A stretch of 5,296 bases of DNA from the NCBI GenBank assembly GCA_007120745.1, contig SKNC01000116.1, forward strand, positions 1-5,296. Direction: 5' to 3'. Positions 1-4,040 of the stretch are shown in pieces; the first letter of the stretch is position 1; every line of letters begins with the position of its first letter. Both the position numbers and the translations under genes were made by a program. Under the pieces are notes generated by a model that did no database searches, was not told the origin of the DNA, and saw only the letters and a list, made by a program, of their open reading frames with translations. This stretch comes from Bacillota bacterium (GTDB taxonomy: Bacteria; Bacillota; Dethiobacteria; SKNC01).

Positions 1-95
1 CTCCTGAGAGTTTAGTCAATAGATTCGACATGAACTATTATATTCCTGCTAAAATATTACTAAAAAAGTAATTTTTTAGATATTTCGGCATAATA

Positions 96-113
96 TTTAA
101 AAAATTTTTTAAA
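96..113. repeat. 18-bp perfect A/T palindrome
   Basis: TTTAAAAAATTTTTTAAA is its own reverse complement. It joins a six-A tract to a six-T tract and lies about 110 bp upstream of the candidate folE -10 box. It has no GC pairs, so it is not a terminator. It may stiffen or bend the DNA, or be a chance product of the AT-rich base composition. Confidence 0.5.
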
Positions 114-165
114 AAGAGCTCATATTTGCCAGTTAATGACAGGAAGCTCATGGTTTTTCTTATTT

Positions 166-180
166 GGGAAGCATCTTCCC
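166..180. repeat. Small inverted repeat GGGAAG-cat-CTTCCC
   Basis: The 6-bp arms are perfect with a 3-base loop, and two G-T wobble pairs (164-165 with 181-182) could extend the stem. The sequence after it is A-rich on both strands, so it does not look like an intrinsic terminator. It lies upstream of the candidate -10 box at 221-226 and could be a protein-binding dyad. Function unknown. Confidence 0.4.
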
Positions 181-220
181 GGTAAAAAAAGTTATAAAAA
201 AAGGATTTTTTGCATGGAAG

Positions 221-226
221 TATAAT
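221..226 (+). promoter_or_regulatory. Candidate -10 box for the folE operon
   Basis: TATAAT is a perfect match to the vegetative -10 consensus and would place the transcript start near 233, giving a leader of about 70 bases before folE. No good -35 hexamer is found 16-18 bases upstream (that stretch is A-rich), and there is no TG extension, so the promoter call rests on the -10 box alone. Confidence 0.4.
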
Positions 227-264
227 TATTAAGTAATTGAATGTGATGTGCCGAATTTTGAGGA

Positions 265-281
265 ATAAGTTTTTAACTTAT
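265..281. promoter_or_regulatory. 7-bp dyad just upstream of the folE ribosome binding site
   Basis: ATAAGTT-ttt-AACTTAT is a perfect inverted repeat ending 5 bases before the Shine-Dalgarno sequence. If transcription starts near 233 it lies in the 5' leader and could be an operator or a weak hairpin that affects ribosome access. It is A/T-rich and short, so chance is possible. Confidence 0.3.
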
Positions 282-285
282 GTTT

Positions 286-293
286 AGAAGGAG
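286..293 (+). promoter_or_regulatory. folE Shine-Dalgarno site, decides the start
   Basis: AGAAGGAG ends at base 293, which is also the G of an in-frame GTG (293-295). A ribosome bound here cannot initiate on a codon overlapping its own binding site. It leaves an 11-base gap to the ATG at 305, slightly long but workable. This favours ATG 305 over GTG 293. Confidence 0.75.
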
Positions 294-304
294 TGTCACA
301 AACA

Positions 305-877
305 ATGATTGACGAACCTAAAATTGAAAAAGCTGTAACAATGATTTTAGAAGCCATCGGGGAGGATCCTCACAGAGAAGGACTGGTGGAAACCCCCAAA
401 CGGGTAGCGAGAATGTACGCAGAAATATTTAAGGGGATGAATGAAGACCCCAGCCTTCATCTTACAAAGTGCTTTACAGAAGACCAGCATGATGAAATGA
501 TTCTGGTAAAGGATATCGCCCTTTATTCCATGTGTGAGCATCATCTTCTACCATTTTACGGAAAAGCCCATGTAGCTTATATTCCCTCTCAAGGTAAAAT
601 TACGGGATTGAGCAAACTGGCCAGGGTTGTGGAGAGTATTGCCCGGAGGCCGCAGCTGCAGGAGCGCTTAACCAGTGAAGTGGCGGATGTAATTATGGAA
701 ACTCTGAATGCCAAGGGCGTGGTGGTGGTAGTGGAGGCGGAACATTTGTGCATGACCATAAGGGGAATTAAAAAGCCTGGATCTTTTACTATAACTTCAG
801 CGGTAAGGGGGATTTTCCGCAGGAATCAGGTTTCCCGGTCGGAAGCATTCTCTTTGATCAAGGGTCCCATGAAATAA
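305..877 (+). CDS. folE: GTP cyclohydrolase I (type IA, FolE)
   Basis: Cytoplasmic enzyme converting GTP to 7,8-dihydroneopterin triphosphate and formate, the first committed step of folate synthesis. The 190-residue protein is of normal family length. The N-terminal helical part (about 1-60) contains the typical GLVETPKRVARMY stretch. The catalytic core has the zinc ligands C77 and H80 in CEHH and C149 in HLCMTIRG. The family's conserved histidine is at H147, and the conserved GLSKLAR segment is at 101-107. The C-terminus carries the SFTITSAVRGIFR motif. These match the E. coli C110/H113/C181 pattern with near-constant offset. An upstream in-frame GTG at 293 overlaps the Shine-Dalgarno site and is disfavoured. 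It is the first gene of the folate operon; its stop codon lies one base before the next ATG, so the two are probably translationally coupled. Confidence 0.97.
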   Translation: MIDEPKIEKAVTMILEAIGEDPHREGLVETPKRVARMYAEIFKGMNEDPSLHLTKCFTEDQHDEMILVKDIALYSMCEHHLLPFYGKAHVAYIPSQGKITGLSKLARVVESIARRPQLQERLTSEVADVIMETLNAKGVVVVVEAEHLCMTIRGIKKPGSFTITSAVRGIFRRNQVSRSEAFSLIKGPMK

Positions 878-878
878 C

Positions 879-1373
879 ATGGAAAAGATAAATAAAATTC
901 TTAATGACAGGCGCTTTTGGGAGTATGTCGAAAAGAACAATAATGCTGAAAAAAACAGAAGATATTGTAAGCACAGCTTTGAGCACCTGCTTTCGGTAGC
1001 TCGCATTGCCTATATTTTACTTTTAGAAAAGGGACTGGGCTCCGATTTTTCCAGGGAAACCGTATATGCTTCAGGGCTGCTGCATGACATTGGCAGGTGG
1101 AAAGAGTATGAAACAGGGGAAGACCATGCTTTATTGAGTGCTCAACTGTCAAGTGAAATCCTGAAAGAAGCAGGTTTTGAAAAAAGCGACATTACTTCCA
1201 TTATCGGAGCCATAAAAGAACACCGGAGTTCTGAGGACATCATTAAGAGAACCCTGCTGGGTGATATCCTGCACCGGGCCGATACACTTTCCCGTGCCTG
1301 CTGGCAGTGTCCTGCCCGGGAGAGCTGTTATAAATATGATAAAATGCCTGCCGGTCAGGGACTGTTATATTAA
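879..1373 (+). CDS. HD-domain metal-dependent phosphohydrolase in folate operon
   Basis: A 164-residue soluble protein of the HD superfamily, whose members hydrolyse phosphate esters using histidine/aspartate-bound metal. The metal-site pattern is complete: H36 in FEHLLSVA, H69-D70 in LLHDIGR, H83 in DHALLSAQ, H115 in IKEHR and D135 in HRADTLSR. The C-terminal tail adds a cysteine cluster, C141-x2-C144-x5-C150, of unknown role (perhaps a metal or structural site). It starts one base after folE stops, with only a weak AAGGG (860-864) ahead of it, which suggests coupling to folE translation. The substrate cannot be read from sequence. Its place between folE and folP/folB fits removal of phosphates from dihydroneopterin triphosphate, a step with no dedicated enzyme in this operon. 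This is inference; a nucleotidase or housekeeping phosphatase is equally possible. Confidence 0.88.
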   Translation: MEKINKILNDRRFWEYVEKNNNAEKNRRYCKHSFEHLLSVARIAYILLLEKGLGSDFSRETVYASGLLHDIGRWKEYETGEDHALLSAQLSSEILKEAGFEKSDITSIIGAIKEHRSSEDIIKRTLLGDILHRADTLSRACWQCPARESCYKYDKMPAGQGLLY

Positions 1374-1412
1374 GGATTTGTCTTTAACGAAAAGTTTATA
1401 TGTTTTTAAGCA

Positions 1413-1445
1413 CAATTTTAATTTAGTTACCATAAATTAAAATTG
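1413..1445. repeat. Perfect 13-bp inverted repeat upstream of folP
   Basis: CAATTTTAATTTA and TAAATTAAAATTG are exact reverse complements around the 7-base loop GTTACCA. They sit in the 128-base gap between the HD gene and folP, the largest gap inside the operon. The stem has only one G-C pair, so an RNA hairpin would be weak. A T-run (1453-1457) follows 7 bases later but the stem is too AT-rich for a standard terminator. It could be an operator, an attenuator-like element or an mRNA processing/stability element. I see no convincing internal promoter in the gap. Confidence 0.6.
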
Positions 1446-1486
1446 CTATATCTTTTTCTGCAGAACCCATATTTTTACAATATTTT

Positions 1487-1493
1487 AAAGGAG
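1487..1493 (+). promoter_or_regulatory. folP Shine-Dalgarno site, decides the start
   Basis: AAAGGAG ends 2 bases before an in-frame GTG (1496) and 8 bases before an in-frame TTG (1502). The 8-base spacing is optimal and the 2-base spacing is too short, so TTG 1502 is the preferred initiation codon despite being the rarer type. The two choices differ by two residues. Confidence 0.65.
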
Positions 1494-1501
1494 AAGTGAA
1501 A

Positions 1502-2713
1502 TTGTTCAAAGCCAGAATTCTCCTTCCCCACAGCAGGGAGGATATAAAAAAGGAAATTAATAAGATTGGCGCCAGCAAACCGGGCTCAAGAATTATGCTG
1601 GCCAAGGGTCAATTTATTTGGATAAAACTTTACGACGTTTCTCTGAAAGGTGCTATTTTTGTAAAGCAGGAAATGCTTTCCAAGGGAGGGGAAGCCGTAG
1701 TTGCTCATGGGGTAGGAGACCTGTCACTACCAAAGTCAGATATTCTTCTCATGGGAACATTAAAACAATTTCGCTCATTAATAGTAAAGCTAAAAATGCA
1801 GCCTTTTGGTTTAAAACAGGCAGCAGTGGAAATGGAAGAATTGTTGGATCAGTATAACAGTCATCACTGGATGGATTCTTCAAAGGAAAGGTTCTTACAT
1901 GTCGGGAACAGGTCTTTTAAGCTGGGGGAAAGAACACTTTTAATGGGTATTTTAAACGTTACCCCCGATTCTTTTTCCGATGGAGGGAAATTTAATCACC
2001 TGGATAAGGCCCTGGAGCAGGCCCATGACATGGTTCAGGAGGGAATCGACATTCTGGACGTGGGGGGTGAATCCACCCGTCCCAACTCTCAAGCAGTATC
2101 TGAACAGGAGGAGCTGGAAAGGGTAATTCCTGTGCTGGAGAGGGTTCTAAAAGAACTGGATGTACCGGTTTCTGTGGATACCTATAAAGCGGCTGTAGCA
2201 GAAGAGGCGCTGAAAATGGGGGCGCATATGTTAAATGACGTCTGGGGGCTGAAAGAAGACCCTGATATGGCTTCGGTGGCTGCCCGGTATCAGGTGCCTG
2301 TCTGCATTATGCACAACCGTAAGGTTCACCAGTATCAGGACCTGGTAAAAGATATTATTTTCGATTTGAAGGAGAGCGTAAAATTGGCCCTGGAGGCCGG
2401 TGTAAAGCAGGAGAACATTGTCCTGGACCCGGGTATCGGTTTTGCCAAAAATTTAGAGGAAAACCTGGAAACAATGTATCATTTAGATGAACTGGTGGCT
2501 CTGGGGTATCCCGTGCTCCTGGGGACCTCTCGTAAATCCATGATTGGAAAGGTTTTAGATCTGCCGGTAGAGGAACGCCTGGAGGGTACCGCAGCCACAA
2601 TTACCCTGGGGATTACCCGGGGAGTTGATATTGTCAGGGTTCATGATATACAATATATGAAAAGGGTAGTGGCTATGACCGATGCAATGGTCAGAAGACC
2701 CGGAGAAAAATAA
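1502..2713 (+). CDS. folP: Dihydropteroate synthase with long N-terminal extension
   Basis: Condenses 6-hydroxymethyl-dihydropterin pyrophosphate with p-aminobenzoate to dihydropteroate; the target of sulfonamides. From TTG 1502 it is 403 residues. The TIM-barrel core begins near residue 140 and has all expected motifs: MGILNVTPDSFSDGG (148-162, N152), DVGGESTRP (186-194; D186, T192, R193), SVDT (D226), ND (N245), LDPGIGFAK (308-316, D309), GTSRKS (341-346, K345) and RVHD (R379, H381). These align with E. coli D56, D96, N115, D185, K221, R255 and H257 at a nearly constant offset, so the enzyme should be active. The first about 135 residues are extra relative to the usual 270-290-residue enzyme. 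They are soluble, mixed alpha/beta in character, with a KGGEAVVAHGV...SDILLMGT...QPFGL pattern I cannot assign. The frame is continuous, with no sign of a joined gene or frameshift. Confidence 0.96.
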   Translation: MFKARILLPHSREDIKKEINKIGASKPGSRIMLAKGQFIWIKLYDVSLKGAIFVKQEMLSKGGEAVVAHGVGDLSLPKSDILLMGTLKQFRSLIVKLKMQPFGLKQAAVEMEELLDQYNSHHWMDSSKERFLHVGNRSFKLGERTLLMGILNVTPDSFSDGGKFNHLDKALEQAHDMVQEGIDILDVGGESTRPNSQAVSEQEELERVIPVLERVLKELDVPVSVDTYKAAVAEEALKMGAHMLNDVWGLKEDPDMASVAARYQVPVCIMHNRKVHQYQDLVKDIIFDLKESVKLALEAGVKQENIVLDPGIGFAKNLEENLETMYHLDELVALGYPVLLGTSRKSMIGKVLDLPVEERLEGTAATITLGITRGVDIVRVHDIQYMKRVVAMTDAMVRRPGEK

Positions 2714-2763
2714 TATTCCATACTTAATGGATTCTGACCAATGTGGATCAGTCTATTAGGGGG

Positions 2764-2771
2764 AAGGAGAG
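2764..2771 (+). promoter_or_regulatory. folB Shine-Dalgarno site, decides the start
   Basis: AAGGAGAG, preceded by a G-run, lies with its GGAG core 6 bases before ATG 2776. An in-frame GTG 33 bases further upstream (2743) has no such site and would place this purine block inside the coding sequence, so ATG 2776 is chosen. Confidence 0.85.
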
Positions 2772-2775
2772 AAAT

Positions 2776-3147
2776 ATGGCAGCAGGTAAAATAATTTTAA
2801 ATGAAATGTCTTTTTACGGGTATCACGGGGTGCTTCCTACAGAAAGAATTCAGGGCCAAAAATTTTTAGTTTCCCTGGATATATCCATGGATTTTGACAA
2901 ACCGGCACAAACCGATCGACTGGAAGATACCATATGCTATGTGAAGCTTTACGAAAAGATTAAGAAATTGGTACAAAGGGAACGATATAATATCCTGGAG
3001 ACCCTGGCGGAAAAAATTGCTGAAATTGTGCTGGAAGACCCGCAGGCATTGGAGGTAGTGGTTTTAATTAAAAAACCCTGGGCTCCTATACCAGGAAACC
3101 TGGAATATGTGGGAGTGGAAATTAAGAGAGGCAGGGACAATGGCTAA
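2776..3147 (+). CDS. folB: Dihydroneopterin aldolase
   Basis: Cytoplasmic aldolase that splits 7,8-dihydroneopterin into 6-hydroxymethyl-7,8-dihydropterin and glycolaldehyde; family members form ring-shaped octamers. The protein has 123 residues, standard for the family. It shows the FYGYHGVLPTE opening (13-23), the DT-x2-Y segment with Y55, the NILETLAEKIA helix (72-82) and the closing KKPWAPIPG loop (99-107). The residues equivalent to S. aureus E22, Y54, E74 and K100 are E23, Y55, E75 and K100, all present. It follows folP after 62 bases and its last 8 bases overlap the start of folK, a common arrangement in Firmicute folate operons that suggests coupled translation. Confidence 0.96.
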   Translation: MAAGKIILNEMSFYGYHGVLPTERIQGQKFLVSLDISMDFDKPAQTDRLEDTICYVKLYEKIKKLVQRERYNILETLAEKIAEIVLEDPQALEVVVLIKKPWAPIPGNLEYVGVEIKRGRDNG

Positions 3148-3616
3148 AGCTTACCTTGGCCTGGGGACAAATCTGGGTCAAAAGCAGGAGAACCTGGAGA
3201 AAGCTGTAGATATCTTGAAAGGCCACAGCGAGATTCAGGTGCTTAAGGTTTCATCTTTTTACGAAACGGACCCTGTTGGATATGAAAATCAAGACAAATT
3301 TTTAAATGCTGCGCTGGTTTGTGAAACCTATCTTGAGCCCTATGAGCTGCTGGATTTTATCCAGCAAATTGAAAAGGAACTGAAGAGGGTCAGGGAAATT
3401 CGTTGGGGTCCCCGAACCATAGATGTAGATATTTTACTTTATGATTCTTTACAACTCCTGGATGACCCCCGGCTGATCATTCCTCATCCGCGGATGACAG
3501 AGAGAGAATTTGTTCTGGAACCTCTGGCGGAGATTACCCCCAAGACGGTACACCCGGGCACTGGAAAGACCATCGCTTTTCTTTTAGATGAATTAAAAAG
3601 AATATCTAAACGGTAA
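3140..3616 (+). CDS. folK: 6-hydroxymethyl-7,8-dihydropterin pyrophosphokinase (HPPK)
   Basis: Transfers pyrophosphate from ATP to 6-hydroxymethyl-dihydropterin, giving the substrate for FolP. The 158 residues match the usual family length. Visible motifs are the YLGLGTNLG opening (5-13), SSFYETDPVG (38-47) and the signature RWGPRTIDVDIL (88-99). The magnesium ligands D95 and D97, plus W89 and R92, lie in the signature, followed by IPHPRM with H116, matching E. coli W89, R92, D95, D97 and H115. ATG 3140 is chosen because GAGAGG (3126-3131) lies 8 bases upstream and the protein then begins right at the conserved strand. An earlier in-frame start at 3107 would add 11 residues inside folB. It is the last gene of the operon: its stop codon abuts the terminator palindrome. 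Confidence 0.96.
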   Translation: MAKAYLGLGTNLGQKQENLEKAVDILKGHSEIQVLKVSSFYETDPVGYENQDKFLNAALVCETYLEPYELLDFIQQIEKELKRVREIRWGPRTIDVDILLYDSLQLLDDPRLIIPHPRMTEREFVLEPLAEITPKTVHPGTGKTIAFLLDELKRISKR

Positions 3617-3643
3617 AAAGGAAGCCTTCGAAGGCTTCCTTTT
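3616..3643. terminator. Bidirectional intrinsic terminator, 28-bp palindrome
   Basis: A perfect 28-bp palindrome, centred on TTCGAA, begins at the last base of the folK stop codon. Transcribed, it folds into a 12-bp stem with a TCGA loop; the core GGAAGCC/GGCTTCC is GC-rich and flanked by AAAA and TTTT, so either strand gives a stem followed by a U-run. It should end the folate operon and could also stop transcription arriving from the small - strand gene. Confidence 0.88.
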
Positions 3644-3690
3644 GATTCCGGGATTTTTACCTGCCAAATTACTTTTTGGAGTAAAACAGA

Positions 3691-3711
3691 GAACTGCCCT
3701 GTTGGCAGTTC
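3691..3711 (-). terminator. Hairpin downstream of the small - strand gene
   Basis: GAACTGCC and GGCAGTTC form an 8-bp stem around CTGTT, with 50% GC. Read on the - strand it lies 44 bases after the stop codon of the small ORF and is followed by TCTGTTTTAC, a delayed and short U-run. It could be a weak terminator for that gene, backed up by the stronger palindrome at 3616-3643. Confidence 0.45.
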
Positions 3712-3755
3712 AGAAAATTAGCTGTTTCGTTTTCTCTGCTTCATGAAAATTACTG

Positions 3756-3917
3756 CTAATGGCTTCCTTTGTCAACAAAGGCCAGGAGGATAATTTCTCT
3801 TCCCTTTTCGTCCAGTGACCTATTTTCCGATTGGGTATTTAACGTTTTTTCTGTTTCCTTAAGTTTATTCAATTCATTTTCGGACAGATGAGCAAATTGT
3901 AGATTCTGTAATTCCAT
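3756..3917 (-). CDS. Small protein of unknown function, 53 residues
   Basis: This ORF lies between folK and asnB, facing away from asnB. The product is highly charged and soluble. Residues 1-30 (beginning MELQNLQFAHLSENELNKLK) look like an amphipathic helix rich in Leu, Glu and Lys. A short hydrophobic EIILLAFV segment (41-48), probably a strand, lies near the C-terminus, which ends GSH. There is no signal peptide, membrane span or cysteine. I do not recognise the family. Support for it being a gene comes from AAGGGAGG (3927-3934) 9 bases before the ATG, a TATAAT box further upstream (3945-3950) and a hairpin after the stop. Short length means chance cannot be excluded. Confidence 0.65.
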   Translation of the reverse strand: MELQNLQFAHLSENELNKLKETEKTLNTQSENRSLDEKGREIILLAFVDKGSH

Positions 3918-3944
3918 TTAAAAAAGCCTCCCTTAATTTTATTC

Positions 3945-3950
3945 ATTATA
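3945..3950 (-). promoter_or_regulatory. Candidate -10 box for the small - strand gene
   Basis: On the - strand this reads TATAAT, a perfect consensus, 10 bases upstream of the Shine-Dalgarno AAGGGAGG. That gives a leader of roughly 20 bases. No good -35 hexamer lies 16-18 bases upstream; the TTTT-tract cluster occupies that position. Confidence 0.4.
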
Positions 3951-3986
3951 ATTTTGCTCAGTTTTGCCGTGTTTTATGCAATTTTC
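3951..3986. repeat. Four TTTT tracts phased at 10 bp
   Basis: TTTT occurs at 3952, 3962, 3972 and 3982, exactly one helical turn apart; the first two copies are TTTTGC. Such phased A/T tracts are known to bend DNA. The cluster lies between the divergent start regions of the small gene and asnB, covering the -35 position of both, so it may affect promoter recognition or regulator binding. Confidence 0.5.
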
Positions 3987-4012
3987 CACTGGAGACTTAC
4001 ATAAGATAGAAT
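3983..4012 (+). promoter_or_regulatory. Candidate asnB promoter
   Basis: TTTCCA (3983-3988, 4 of 6 to TTGACA) and TAGAAT (4007-4012, 5 of 6 to TATAAT) are separated by 18 bases. The transcript would start near 4019, leaving a leader of about 20 bases before the TTG start. That is too short for a T-box or other riboswitch, so any control would be at initiation. Confidence 0.4.
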
Positions 4013-4025
4013 AAACAGACTACCA

Positions 4026-4031
4026 GGGAGG
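4026..4031 (+). promoter_or_regulatory. asnB Shine-Dalgarno site, supports the TTG start
   Basis: GGGAGG lies 9 bases before TTG 4041, within normal spacing. There is no ATG or GTG in frame nearby, and the next codon encodes the catalytic cysteine, so the TTG start is fixed by both the site and the protein. Confidence 0.8.
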
Positions 4032-4040
4032 GATTATTTT

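Larger units (their letters stand above)
1..304. other. AT-rich region upstream of the folate operon
   Basis: No convincing gene is visible here. One frame is open from the left edge (base 3) to a TAA at 69-71, 22 codons reading PESLVNRFDMNYYIPAKILL and then KK. It could be the tail of an upstream gene, but it is too short to claim. The rest holds an 18-bp A/T palindrome (96-113), a small GC-richer hairpin (166-180), a TATAAT box (221-226), a 7-bp dyad (265-281) and the folE ribosome binding site (286-293). I see no tetrahydrofolate riboswitch-like sequence ahead of folE and no terminator with a T-run. Confidence 0.6.

Noticed and set aside
1..71. Possible C-terminal end of an upstream gene (22 open codons to TAA at 69-71)
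   Set aside because: Too short to distinguish from chance in AT-rich DNA, with no recognisable motif; noted in the upstream region only.
181..304. Tetrahydrofolate riboswitch ahead of folE
   Set aside because: None of the conserved blocks of that riboswitch were recognisable, and the leader predicted from the TATAAT box is only about 70 bases.
133..911. TTAATGACAGG occurring near 133 and near 901
   Set aside because: An 11-base match is expected by chance in a window of this size, and one copy lies in coding sequence.
797..1152. Open frames on the - strand across the folE/HD junction and within the HD gene
   Set aside because: They lie opposite well-supported genes with complete motifs and lack their own ribosome sites; they are antisense shadows.
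1476..1481. TACAAT as a -10 box for a separate folP promoter
   Set aside because: Transcription would begin at the Shine-Dalgarno site itself and no -35 hexamer is present 16-18 bases upstream.
3961..4040. T-box leader for asnB
   Set aside because: The space between the candidate transcript start and the TTG is about 20 bases, and there is no T-box-like conserved block or terminator.
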